The notes beneath the pieces were generated by a model. The model ran no database searches. It was not told where the DNA came from and saw only the letters and a program-made list of their open reading frames with translations. Position numbers and translations under genes: made by a program. 32,628 bases of DNA from an uncultured Porphyromonadaceae bacterium (GTDB taxonomy: Bacteria > Bacteroidota > Bacteroidia > Bacteroidales > Muribaculaceae). Of the stretch, positions 7,412 to 16,282 are shown in pieces; within the stretch, counting starts at the first letter, position 1; each line of letters starts with the position of its first letter. Location of the stretch: contig USMC01000030.1 of assembly GCA_900555715.1 (NCBI GenBank), positions 1-32,628 of the forward strand, read 5' to 3'.

Positions 7412-9607
7412 ATGAGATTGAAACTATTATATATAGCCATTATTACTGCAGCCTGTGCTGCCGTTGTCTCGTGCTCCGATGCCGTCAACCCCGACGGTGT
7501 CCCCTCGCCTGATGCATCCGGCAGGACTGTCAATCTTTCTTTCTCGGTAGTGGCGGCGGACGCCCCCGGCGAGCAGGCGGCGGTGTCGCGCGCCGGCGTT
7601 GTGACGGTGCCCGACGGCGGCAATTATTTTGAAGATCCGATGTGGGGCACCGAGATGCTGACTACGCTGCGTGTCATCGTTGTACGCACCGACGAGCGCT
7701 CGGGAGCGAAGGTTATCGAGCGCAACAGATTCTATTATGCCGATGCATTTCCCGACAAACGTGTCTCCGACCTGAAGGTGAAAAGCGGAGAACGCAAGAC
7801 TATCTATCTGATAGCCAACGAAGCGGGTACGGGCATAGACTTTCAGACCGATTACGCCGAAGGAGCGTCGTATACAGGCACTCTGGAGACGATGACTTTC
7901 GGCACGCTGTCGGACGATGTGCTTCTGATCGACAATTCGGGCGGTGTGAAGACAGACATACCGATGAGCGAAGTCTACGAGCTCTTTGTGCCTCAGGCTG
8001 AGAAGGATAACGAGACCTACGATGCCGGGCAGATGTTCGTGACACGCGCTGCCGTGAAATTTTCGTTCAGCATAACGCAGCAGAATGGCAACGGACTGAA
8101 AATCAAAGCAGTCAAAGTCACTGGTCTTGCCGACCGCCAGTATCTTCTGCCGCACGAGACCACTTATGAGCCTCCGAAAACGCTTGCTGACGAGCTGAAA
8201 AATCCGCCGGGATATTATCCGCCTGTCGATCCCGATGTCAGCGGACGTTTCATCACCGAATACAAGATTCCTGACGATGCCGAGCATCATCCCTATACTT
8301 TCACTTTCGACGCAGAGCTGCATCAGGGTGTGACGACAACCCTTCTGCCGGCGCTCTACTTCTGCGAGAGCCGGCTCAGCGACGAGCCCAACCCATACAG
8401 CGTGGAGGTGACGATAGGCGGTGTGGAAGGTGACACGGAATGGACTTTCGAGCCTAAGGAACTCACCAATCTGCCTCTGCTGCCGAGAAACACGCATGTT
8501 CTCGTAAACATCAGGCTCACCGGTACGGATGTCGATCTGACAGTCGATGTCCAGCCTTTTGCATCCGTGTCGCTCGACCCGACATTCGGACTGGAACGCG
8601 ACCTTATCAACGGCTATATCGTGCTGCGTAAGGACACAAAAGGCGATCCGACGTTCTACTACGACGACCTCAATGATGTCTATTACGATAAATGGCTCTA
8701 TCCGCTTTTCACAAACTGGCCTTCCGCCGACGACAATAGCAAAACCGCGCAGATACGCCCTGTCGACGTTCTGCCGCCGGGTCCGAAATTTGCCGGTGAC
8801 AGGACATACGTCAACAGTGATCTCTGGGAGATAAAGCGTGCCACAGGCTCGCACTCATGGCCCGACGCGGAAGCTACTAAGCCGGACGGACAGGTATCGC
8901 TCTATTACGATACGAAAACAGGCGTGTACTATGATTACAATATGGAGCCGCTGAACTATAAGTTCGCGGGCGACGCCTCTACCGTGCTCGACTTGGTGGA
9001 CGAAGTGCAGCGCGACTTCACTTTCAACGACTGGGCTTTGTCGCTGGGTGAGTCCGGTGTCATAACCTCATTCTATTGTTTCGCCAAACCGGGTTATAGA
9101 GGAGCTATTAATCCGGAAACCGTCGGTACGAATCCCGACGGCAGCCTCGCCGCCGACAACCGCCGTGAAATACTCCGCGTTTCTGACGGATGGATAGAAA
9201 TACGACCGTACTGGACCGACAAAACGGAATGCTATCTCTATTTCAACGTATATACGGGTAAATACTACGACCGTAACGGCTACTGTCTGCAGCCCGACCA
9301 GATAGGCGGCGAGAATACGAGTTTCCGCTTCTATGCGTCGAAGGACTACACCCAGGTGCAGCTGCTCTCGCATGGCGGCACTGATGTCTACGAGCCTAAG
9401 CTGACCTACAACAGGTACGACGGACTGTACTATGAGTTTGCATCCGACAAGCCCTTCAACGATCAGCTGAAACAGATCACGGTTCGCCCGGCAGGTTCCT
9501 CCACAACTGTGACAATTATGGTTCCCGATACGTCGAAGGGCGCTACGGTCGTTCCGAGACCGGCAGATCTCAAGATTGACGGACGACTCGGAATCCCCAA
9601 CGACTGA
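7412..9607 (+). CDS. fimbrial subunit-like lipoprotein (FimB/Mfa2-like) with C-terminal YYD repeats
   Basis: A 731-residue lipoprotein: signal MRLKLLYIAIITAACAAVVSC with lipidated Cys21. The N-terminal half follows the plan of anchor/accessory fimbrial proteins: 'TLRVIVVRTDERSG..', 'RNRFYYADAF', then 'KSGERKTIYLIANEAG' (a strand ending in the ANE motif seen in FimB/Mfa2-type proteins), and a second beta domain up to ~400 ('LLPRNTHVLVNIRLTG' near 355). The C-terminal part (~414-680) carries four spaced copies of a short tyrosine-rich motif: Y417-D..Y424-Y-D, Y498-Y-D..G504-V-Y-Y-D, Y610-F-N..G616-K-Y-Y-D and Y666-N..G671-L-Y-Y-E. I do not recognise this repeat region. The next gene starts 24 bp later, so an operon is likely. 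Inferred role: outer-membrane-anchored or tip-associated component of a fimbria. The family call rests on pattern, not on a profile search. Confidence 0.65.
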   Translation: MRLKLLYIAIITAACAAVVSCSDAVNPDGVPSPDASGRTVNLSFSVVAADAPGEQAAVSRAGVVTVPDGGNYFEDPMWGTEMLTTLRVIVVRTDERSGAKVIERNRFYYADAFPDKRVSDLKVKSGERKTIYLIANEAGTGIDFQTDYAEGASYTGTLETMTFGTLSDDVLLIDNSGGVKTDIPMSEVYELFVPQAEKDNETYDAGQMFVTRAAVKFSFSITQQNGNGLKIKAVKVTGLADRQYLLPHETTYEPPKTLADELKNPPGYYPPVDPDVSGRFITEYKIPDDAEHHPYTFTFDAELHQGVTTTLLPALYFCESRLSDEPNPYSVEVTIGGVEGDTEWTFEPKELTNLPLLPRNTHVLVNIRLTGTDVDLTVDVQPFASVSLDPTFGLERDLINGYIVLRKDTKGDPTFYYDDLNDVYYDKWLYPLFTNWPSADDNSKTAQIRPVDVLPPGPKFAGDRTYVNSDLWEIKRATGSHSWPDAEATKPDGQVSLYYDTKTGVYYDYNMEPLNYKFAGDASTVLDLVDEVQRDFTFNDWALSLGESGVITSFYCFAKPGYRGAINPETVGTNPDGSLAADNRREILRVSDGWIEIRPYWTDKTECYLYFNVYTGKYYDRNGYCLQPDQIGGENTSFRFYASKDYTQVQLLSHGGTDVYEPKLTYNRYDGLYYEFASDKPFNDQLKQITVRPAGSSTTVTIMVPDTSKGATVVPRPADLKIDGRLGIPND

Positions 9608-9631
9608 TACTAACCAGCATCTCCTTGTTTT

Positions 9632-12600
9632 ATGAAATACAGCAATATCACGACATATAAATTTCGCATCATTCTGTCGCTCTTTGTAATGATAGCGGCA
9701 GGCGTGGCGTTGCAGAGCTGCCACGACGACACTTTCGACGACTTCAACGTGCACTACCCCGAAGGCGAGACCGACGTGTGCATAGACCTCAATTTCGAGC
9801 CGATAGCGTCGAACGCGCTGCACAGCCGCGGCGGAGCGCCGGCCGGCGATGTGATAAAAGAACTCAGAGACCTGTCGATTCTCTTCTACGATCCCCGCAG
9901 CGAAGGAAATCAGCTTGTAATAGCCCGCCATTTCACTGCCGAGGATATCAAAAACCGGAACGGACTCACGGTAGAATGGCAGGACCGTACCGACAATGAT
10001 GCATCGAACGGTGTCACCGCCGAGTCAAGGACACAACACGTGACGACGAAAATCGAGAAAGTGCCCTACGCCGCATACAAGATATATGCCGTCGCCAACC
10101 TTGTCGGCGGCACTAAGGCAGTCCTTGAGGGCACAGATATATCCACGCCCGACAAGCTGCTCGGCATCAAGGCACTGTGGGATGAAGACGCGATGACGAA
10201 CAATGCCCAGATGCTCGGACATTTTACCGTCGGGAAACAGCAGCCGTCGCCCGGCACCGGTGAGGCGGCGCCCGATGTGCCCATTACCCATCCTAATCAG
10301 ACCGTCCACGCATGGCTGCGCCGTCTGGCGTCGAAAATAACAATCGACTACGACCCGAGCATGCTGCGCAAGGGCATTACCGTGACTATCAAGAAGGTGA
10401 CAGTGCGCGACATCCCGTCGACATGCTTCCTCGGAGGTCCGAACACTATGGGACCAGCGGATGCCGAGGGACGTATAAACACCGACGCGCTTCTGAACAA
10501 TGATAAGAACCACAGTATAGTTTACGACGATCCCATTGTGCTGACAAACGCCGTGACGGATTATCCGCGAAAAGCCGGCGATCCCGACTATCCGCACACG
10601 GAGACTGCGCCGGCACTGTTTTTCTTTGAGAACATGCAGGGCGAGGTTCCTGACAAGGACAAAAACGGCAAGCTGCAGGACGGTAAGCTTCAGGATAGCG
10701 ACGGCGATGGTGAAATCGACCATCCTGACGGATACAAGCCTGAATCGGAGGACTATAAGGACGGTCTCAGATATGGCACTTACATTGAGGTGGAAGCGGA
10801 ATACGATGCCAAGACTCTGGGGCATATCGGTCGCGGTGCCATCAAATACCGCTTCATGATAGGCAAGAACGTGACTACCAACTGCGACGCCGAGCGCAAC
10901 CACCACTATAAGCTGACACTGCGTTTCCTCGGTAATGCCAACGAGGTGGACTGGCACATCGAATATGATGAGAAGCCGGGATTCTATGGTCCCAACCCTT
11001 ATTTCGTGTCCTACAGCTACAACCGTATGACCACTTACCCGATTAAGATTGCGGGCGAGATCGAAGGCGATGTCACAATGACGATTATCCAGAACGCGTG
11101 GTGGCCCAACAACGCGAAGGATATCACCTATTTTGCCAAAACACCAGGTCTGCGACACATTACCGACGACGGCAAAGTAGTCAATGACTCCGTCGGCGTG
11201 GATTTTAAGAAACTGTATGGTCCAGAACCAAGCAATGCTCCAGCTTATGAAAAAACACATCTCTGGTCGGGTTTTCTTTCGCTGGCTCAGGATATGGATA
11301 ATCCGGAAGTCAGTTTGGCGTATGGTGTGGGTGTGGTAACAGGTGCCGATACTGACCCGAACAAAACCTTTCTCTATGATTATTGGCGTGGAGTAGACAC
11401 AAACGTAGGCGGATATAGCTACAAAGGAATGGTACGTGGCAAACGCACATATAAGACCACTCCTGGCACACATAGCAGCGCAAGTGAAGGTGGCGCCTAT
11501 ACAGTGACAAAGGATGATAATGCGACAATTATCAATGTGCCTTTCTATACCCGCGAAAAACAGCTGCAGTCTACTACGGCGTATACCGGCAACAACCCCT
11601 TTACATCCTATTGGCGCGAGGCGAAAGTGCTGCTGGAGTATAAGCTGAAAGGCGAAGCCAATGCCCGTAAGGATACTATCAAGGTATATCAGGTACGCCG
11701 TATTGTCAATCCGAAGGGTGTATGGCGCAAGCATAACAATCAGACGCCCTTTGACGTGACTCTGATGATTCAGCCTAATGAAACGAGCGCTACATTCGAG
11801 CCGCTCAAGTCTATCGGTTCCTGGAGGGCATACGTGTCGCGCGGTAATGCCGGTTTTATAAAACTGGACGGACGCAACGAAGTGCGTGGCGGAGATGGAA
11901 CTGAAGTGAAGTTCAGAATATCATTTAACGGTACGATACATGCCGACCAGAACCGCTGTGCTGTGATCCGGGTGGAATATAACAATTACTCAAGCCATCA
12001 TCTTATCTTTGTCCGTCAGGGAGAAGCACCGATACAGATGAATTATACTGTGCCGATCAAGTGGCATCTGGCAAACGTAGTCAGCTACGACGGTACCGAA
12101 GCCACGGAAGGCAGTTCTCCTCTTGATGAAGGATCGATGTTCCGGTATGGCAATCTCAGCAAGGGAATAATGTCGTTGAGCAATCCTCCGTATGCAAAGG
12201 AAAGCAACGGCGGAGCTGAATTGCAGCCGACAGACTTCAATAACGGTGATGGTGGAGCGACTGACCCGTCGTTTGCACGTCTTAGCGACGGGACAAAAGG
12301 GAAGTGGAGTTCCATGACTACCGATGCAAGTGGATTCAGAGACGCTAAAGTGAGTGGTAAAACCAGCCGTGTGGCAACGATTGATGATATTGCCACAATC
12401 ATGCCGGGTATAAAAACTTCTCGCTTGGGAACTACTATTACTGGTAATAATGTTATGGAAAGCGGATATGGGGTGCTGTATGGAGATGAGTCGACAGAGA
12501 CAGCGAACACTATAGAAAAGGCTTATGGCTATTTTGTCGATCCTACCGACCCAAGCAAAAACAAAACCGTCGGATATGGCATGCGAGGCATGTTCGTCTA

Positions 12601-12964
12601 CAATGCATCGACATCTACCGCGACATTAGGCGGCAACAATATATTTTTCCCTATCGGTCGTTCGGGTTTCGGCAGAAGAAAAGCAACCGGTGGATGGGGA
12701 AATAATCATAAAAGCAACGGCGTGCTGCAGTATGCATCCCGAAGCGAATGGTATGAAAAGAACAGTACTACTGATGCGGGAAGAGTCCAGTACCTGCCAT
12801 TATTTGACGACATCTTCCGCAGCCATGGAGCTTTATACTGGGTGAAGAAGACAATCACAGACCCCAAAACAATTACTATAGATATCAATTATCATACTCT
12901 TGACTTTGGCTACGCCGATGTGGGAGAGAACGACGCCTGCTTTGTGCGTATGGTGGAAGAATAA
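9632..12964 (+). CDS. large fimbrial/adhesin lipoprotein (DUF4906-like N-half, FISUMP-like end)
   Basis: A 1110-residue protein; a signal peptide ends in the lipobox ALQSC (Cys30). The N-terminal half resembles Bacteroidetes fimbrillin-like/DUF4906-type proteins: 'LRDLSILFYDP' (~75-90), 'YKIYAVANLVGG' (~150), 'RRLASKITIDYDP' (~228-240), and 'GKNVTTNCDAERNHHYKLTL' (~410-430) followed by a strand with D-W-H-I-E-Y. An acidic insertion at ~340-375 includes D355-x-D-x-D-G-x-x-D363, which fits a calcium-binding loop. The C-terminus (~1000-1110) resembles FISUMP-type domains: 'FFPIGRSGFG', 'LQYASRSEWY', ending 'NDACFVRMVEE'. It shares C-x-D-D-T-F after the lipidated Cys with the lipoprotein at 373-3648. 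Likely a tip adhesin or stalk accessory, exported and surface anchored. No terminator is visible after it; the next promoter begins 7 bp past the stop. Confidence 0.7.
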   Translation: MKYSNITTYKFRIILSLFVMIAAGVALQSCHDDTFDDFNVHYPEGETDVCIDLNFEPIASNALHSRGGAPAGDVIKELRDLSILFYDPRSEGNQLVIARHFTAEDIKNRNGLTVEWQDRTDNDASNGVTAESRTQHVTTKIEKVPYAAYKIYAVANLVGGTKAVLEGTDISTPDKLLGIKALWDEDAMTNNAQMLGHFTVGKQQPSPGTGEAAPDVPITHPNQTVHAWLRRLASKITIDYDPSMLRKGITVTIKKVTVRDIPSTCFLGGPNTMGPADAEGRINTDALLNNDKNHSIVYDDPIVLTNAVTDYPRKAGDPDYPHTETAPALFFFENMQGEVPDKDKNGKLQDGKLQDSDGDGEIDHPDGYKPESEDYKDGLRYGTYIEVEAEYDAKTLGHIGRGAIKYRFMIGKNVTTNCDAERNHHYKLTLRFLGNANEVDWHIEYDEKPGFYGPNPYFVSYSYNRMTTYPIKIAGEIEGDVTMTIIQNAWWPNNAKDITYFAKTPGLRHITDDGKVVNDSVGVDFKKLYGPEPSNAPAYEKTHLWSGFLSLAQDMDNPEVSLAYGVGVVTGADTDPNKTFLYDYWRGVDTNVGGYSYKGMVRGKRTYKTTPGTHSSASEGGAYTVTKDDNATIINVPFYTREKQLQSTTAYTGNNPFTSYWREAKVLLEYKLKGEANARKDTIKVYQVRRIVNPKGVWRKHNNQTPFDVTLMIQPNETSATFEPLKSIGSWRAYVSRGNAGFIKLDGRNEVRGGDGTEVKFRISFNGTIHADQNRCAVIRVEYNNYSSHHLIFVRQGEAPIQMNYTVPIKWHLANVVSYDGTEATEGSSPLDEGSMFRYGNLSKGIMSLSNPPYAKESNGGAELQPTDFNNGDGGATDPSFARLSDGTKGKWSSMTTDASGFRDAKVSGKTSRVATIDDIATIMPGIKTSRLGTTITGNNVMESGYGVLYGDESTETANTIEKAYGYFVDPTDPSKNKTVGYGMRGMFVYNASTSTATLGGNNIFFPIGRSGFGRRKATGGWGNNHKSNGVLQYASRSEWYEKNSTTDAGRVQYLPLFDDIFRSHGALYWVKKTITDPKTITIDINYHTLDFGYADVGENDACFVRMVEE

Positions 12965-12971
12965 TAATTCG

Positions 12972-12979
12972 TATCTTTG
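12972..12979 (+). promoter_or_regulatory. -7 element of the acyltransferase operon
   Basis: TATCTTTG matches TAnnTTTG exactly. No good -33 lies at the usual distance (the nearest TTTG, at 12941-12944, is too far). It decides the next start: an ATG at 12977 would fall inside the element, so the ATG at 13007 is preferred. Confidence 0.6.
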
Positions 12980-13006
12980 CGAAATAAAGAAGAAATATAC
13001 CATCAG

Positions 13007-14167
13007 ATGTCAACCGTCACATTATCGTCGGCATCGTTCGCCGACACCAAACCGCACTATGAGCTTCTCGACGGGCTCCGTGGCGTTGCCGCACTGCTCG
13101 TTCTCTGGTACCATGTCTACGAGGGCTTTGCCTTTGCCTCGGGCTCGCCTGTGATCGAACCGCTCAACCACGGCTATCTCGCCGTCGACTTCTTTTTCAT
13201 GCTTTCGGGATTTGTGATAGGCTATGCCTACGACGACCGCTGGAACAAGTCGCTCACCACGGGCTCATTCTTCCGCCGGCGTCTCATCCGTCTGCATCCG
13301 ATGGTGATAATGGGCGCTGTCGTCGGCGCGGTGTTCTTCCTCATCCAGGGCGGAGTGATGTGGGACGGCACACAGGTTGCAGGATGGCGCGTTATGGCGG
13401 CGCTGCTGTGCGCGCTGCTTTTTATCCCTGCCATGCCCGGCGGCACGCCTGAGGTGAGGGGCAATGGCGAGGCTTTCCCGCTCAACGGTCCTGCCTGGTC
13501 GCTTTTCTTCGAATATATAGGCAACATTCTCTATGCCATCTTTATACGCCGCCTCGGCACGAAGGCGCTCGCCGTACTCGCCGTGCTTCTTGCTGTAGGT
13601 CTGACGCTGTTTACCACCAATAATGTCACCGGCGACGGCTGTCTGAGCGTGGGCTGGACTATGCAGGGCGTGGGCTTCCTCGGCGGCTCGCTGCGTATGC
13701 TGTGTCCGTTCACCATCGGTATTCTTCTGTCGCGTGTGTTCCGTCCCGGAAAGATACGCGGTGCTTTCTGGCTGTGCTCGGCGATTCTGGTAGCGGTGTT
13801 CATGGTTCCTTTCCTCGGCAGCGACGGCGCTGTGAGTCTCAACGGCGTCTTCGAAGCTGCATGCATAGTGCTGCTGTTTCCTGTGGTGGTATGGCTCGGC
13901 GCTTCCGGACGCACTACCGACCGCTTCTCTTCCGGCGTGTGCAAGTTCTTAGGCGATATCTCGTTCCCGCTGTATATCATTCACTATCCGGCGATGTATC
14001 TGTTCTACTCATGGCTCATCGACAACAAACTCTACACTCTTTCAGAGACATGGGTTGTCGCCGTCGGTGTATGCCTGTTCAACATCCTTCTCGCCTACGC
14101 CTGCCTCAAGCTCTACGACGAACCGGTACGCCGCTGGCTGTCGCGTAAATTCAAAACAAGCAAATGA
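13007..14167 (+). CDS. membrane acyltransferase (acyltransferase 3 family)
   Basis: A 386-residue integral inner-membrane protein from the start at 13007. The N-terminal signature is clear: 'ELLDGLRGVAALLVLWYHVYEGF' in two parts around residues 19-41, with the family's conserved His (H36), then 'YLAVDFFFMLSGFVIG' and the basic loop 'FFRRRLIRLHP'. About ten hydrophobic segments follow, ending in 'FPLYIIHYPAMYLFYSW' and a basic tail (RRWLSRKFKTSK). The family transfers acyl groups (often acetyl) from the cytoplasm to extracytoplasmic glycans such as O-antigen, capsule or peptidoglycan. The acceptor cannot be read here. Its stop overlaps the next start (ATGA), so it is coupled to the secreted propeller gene; the two may act on the same envelope component (inference). 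Confidence 0.9.
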   Translation: MSTVTLSSASFADTKPHYELLDGLRGVAALLVLWYHVYEGFAFASGSPVIEPLNHGYLAVDFFFMLSGFVIGYAYDDRWNKSLTTGSFFRRRLIRLHPMVIMGAVVGAVFFLIQGGVMWDGTQVAGWRVMAALLCALLFIPAMPGGTPEVRGNGEAFPLNGPAWSLFFEYIGNILYAIFIRRLGTKALAVLAVLLAVGLTLFTTNNVTGDGCLSVGWTMQGVGFLGGSLRMLCPFTIGILLSRVFRPGKIRGAFWLCSAILVAVFMVPFLGSDGAVSLNGVFEAACIVLLFPVVVWLGASGRTTDRFSSGVCKFLGDISFPLYIIHYPAMYLFYSWLIDNKLYTLSETWVVAVGVCLFNILLAYACLKLYDEPVRRWLSRKFKTSK

Positions 14168-15132
14168 AACCGTTATTCACACTAATCTTAGCACTGTGCG
14201 CCTTCGCACAAGTGCAGGCGCAGCATCTCGGCACTGAGTACCGCCTTAAAAAAGTGATTCCCGTCGAGGGGCGTCAGGGAATCGCAATAGATTCGTCGTA
14301 CTATTATGTGTCCGACACGCGTGCCCTTTATAAGCTTGACAAGGACGGGAACGTCGTCGCCCGGAACATGAAGCCTTTCCGCCACCCGGAGATTGCCAAC
14401 CACTTCGGCGACATCGACGTGTGGAACGGCGAGTTATACTGCGGCATCGAGAAATTTGAATACGGCAGGGGCTACAACATGTCGGTGTCGGTCTACGATG
14501 CCGAGACGCTCAAGTGGAAACGCGACATACCGTGGAGCCCCGAATCGGGACAGGTGGAGGTGTCCGGCATCGCTGTCGACCGCGACAAGAACCTCGTCTG
14601 GATGTCCGACTGGGTCGACAGCCGCTATGCCTACTGCTACGACCTCGCTACCGGAAAATATCACACCAAGATGCAGTGTGCCCCGACGCCATATTGGTGT
14701 CAGGGTGTGTTTTATGCCGACGGCAAGCTGATTTTTTCGTGTGACGACGGCGAAGCGGCTTACGGCATTGCCGACAACCTCTATACCGCCGATGCGTCGG
14801 AGGTGCCTTTCACGGGTCTCGTCGACGGCGAGGAAGTGGTGAAGGACACACCGTTCAGCGTGAAGATAGGCGCCGACGGCAAGCCAGTGAAGCGTCGTGG
14901 AAAGATAGCCGCGGGCGCCATGAAGGGTCGTATAGAGCATCTGCGCGAGATGAGCGATTTCCGTAGGGCAGGGGAGATAGAAGGTCTTGCAATCGACCCT
15001 GTCAACGACGACCTCGTCGTGCTCAACAACCGCGGCACCACCATCGTTCTCGGTATGAGTCAGGGACCCATCACTGAGGAAGGTTACACCGGCGAAGTAC
15101 ACGAACTCTACGTCTACGAACGCGTAAAATAA
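14164..15132 (+). CDS. secreted beta-propeller-like protein of unknown function
   Basis: A 322-residue protein with a signal peptide (MKPLFTLILALCAFAQVQAQ). The rest is made of repeated short beta segments of propeller type: 'QGIAIDSSYYYVSDTRALYKLDKDG' (split ~40-64), 'FGDIDVWNGELYCGIE', 'VSGIAVDRDKNLVWMSDW', 'QGVFYADGKLIFSCDDG' and 'IEGLAIDPVNDDLVVLNNRG'. Each starts with a G-[IVL]-A-[IV]-D-like turn, as in six-bladed NHL/SMP-30-like or quinoprotein-type propellers. No catalytic residues can be assigned. It is translationally coupled to the acyltransferase (4-nt overlap). Its end converges on lpxB with only 7 bp between the stops and no convincing terminator. Confidence 0.65.
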   Translation: MKPLFTLILALCAFAQVQAQHLGTEYRLKKVIPVEGRQGIAIDSSYYYVSDTRALYKLDKDGNVVARNMKPFRHPEIANHFGDIDVWNGELYCGIEKFEYGRGYNMSVSVYDAETLKWKRDIPWSPESGQVEVSGIAVDRDKNLVWMSDWVDSRYAYCYDLATGKYHTKMQCAPTPYWCQGVFYADGKLIFSCDDGEAAYGIADNLYTADASEVPFTGLVDGEEVVKDTPFSVKIGADGKPVKRRGKIAAGAMKGRIEHLREMSDFRRAGEIEGLAIDPVNDDLVVLNNRGTTIVLGMSQGPITEEGYTGEVHELYVYERVK

Positions 15133-15139
15133 GCGGCTG

Positions 15140-16279
15140 TCAGCGCTGTCGCCGCAGGTCGCGGATTATGATGCCCGCGGCAGTGGCGGCGGCATCGCGC
15201 GTGCCGAGGATGCGGCGCATGTCGGCATAGCCTTCGAGCTGCGCGGCACGTTCGGGTGAATTGAGGCGCAGGACAGGCGCCAGCTCGTCGGCGACAAGGT
15301 CGGGTGTGCAGCGGTGGATGAGCATTTCGGGGATGATTCCTTTGCCGGCAATCAGGTTTGGCAGGGTGACGTGCTCGATCTTGAGAATCCTGCTCATTAT
15401 GTCATACGTTATTTTTGCGCCGTTCGAACGGTAGCATGCCACCTGCGGCACTCCTGCGAGAGCCGTTTCGAGCGTCGCCGTGCCCGATGTGACAAGCGCC
15501 GCGCGGCAGTGTGTCAGAACATGTGCTGCGCATCTTTCGCGGATGACGGGCATGTTGATTCCGCCCATTGCGGCATATATTGAGTCGGGGACGCCGGGCG
15601 CTCCGATGATGACGCCGCGGTACTGGGGAAAGCGGTCGACAGCAAGGCGCATCACCGGCAGGTTGCTGCGTATTTCGGCACGCCGGCTGCCTGGCATGAG
15701 AGCGACAAGCGGGCGGTCGCGCAGCCTCCATTTTTTCAGGAACTCTTCGCGCGTCAGAGCCGTGGCAAGGTCGGAGTCTACCTCGCCTACCGACGGATTG
15801 CCAACGTAGACAGCGCCGAAGCCGTTCTCTTTATAGAAAGCCGGCTCAAAGGGCAGAATGGAGAGCACTAAGCGCACGTTTTTGCGGATGTCGGCGATAC
15901 GCCATTTTTTCCATGCCCATATTTTCGGGGAAATGTAGTAGTAGACCGGTATTCCGAGCTTTTTTGCCGTCGCCGCCATTTTGAGGTTGAACGACGGATA
16001 GTCGATAAGAATCAGTGCGTCGGGCTGGCTGATGCGCAGTGCGTCTTTTGCCCGGCGGAGGTTCTCGGTTACTTTGCCGAGGTTCTTTATCACTTCCGTG
16101 AAGCCCATGAACGCCATGCGGCTGTAGTGTATCACCGGGTCGATGCCGGCGGCGGCAGCCATCATGTCGCCGCCGAGGAAGGTGATGACGGCGTCGGGGT
16201 CGTTGCTTCGTAGTTGCTTGATGAGGTGCGAGCCGTGCAGATCGCCTGAGGCTTCGCCTGCTATAAGGAAATAGTGCAT
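15140..16279 (-). CDS. lpxB: lipid-A-disaccharide synthase
   Basis: A 379-residue protein, normal length for the family. It opens with the LpxB signature 'MHYFLIAGEASGDLHGSHLI', then 'FLGGDMMAAAG'-like glycine-rich segments, 'MGFTEVIKNL', 'LILIDYPSFNLKMA', 'YYISPKIWAWKKWR', 'LMPGSRRAEI', and the nucleotide-sugar-binding region with 'VTSGTATLETAL' and 'LPNLIAGKGIIPEMLI'. It joins UDP-2,3-diacylglucosamine to lipid X to form the lipid A disaccharide at the inner membrane. The start lies 3 bp after the tadA stop, so it is the last gene of rnz-tadA-lpxB. Confidence 0.97.
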   Translation of the reverse strand: MHYFLIAGEASGDLHGSHLIKQLRSNDPDAVITFLGGDMMAAAAGIDPVIHYSRMAFMGFTEVIKNLGKVTENLRRAKDALRISQPDALILIDYPSFNLKMAATAKKLGIPVYYYISPKIWAWKKWRIADIRKNVRLVLSILPFEPAFYKENGFGAVYVGNPSVGEVDSDLATALTREEFLKKWRLRDRPLVALMPGSRRAEIRSNLPVMRLAVDRFPQYRGVIIGAPGVPDSIYAAMGGINMPVIRERCAAHVLTHCRAALVTSGTATLETALAGVPQVACYRSNGAKITYDIMSRILKIEHVTLPNLIAGKGIIPEMLIHRCTPDLVADELAPVLRLNSPERAAQLEGYADMRRILGTRDAAATAAGIIIRDLRRQR

Positions 16280-16282
16280 GGT

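Noticed and set aside
7427..8854. Long antisense open frame within the fimbrial lipoprotein gene
   Set aside because: No signal peptide, motif or promoter; the opposite strand has a lipobox and family features.
12977..13006. Upstream start for the acyltransferase at 12977
   Set aside because: It lies inside the -7 element TATCTTTG; the ATG at 13007 gives a normal family N-terminus.
15133..15155. GCGGC/GCCGC inverted repeat between the propeller gene and lpxB
   Set aside because: A 5-bp stem with a 13-nt loop, partly in coding sequence and without a T-tract; not a convincing terminator.
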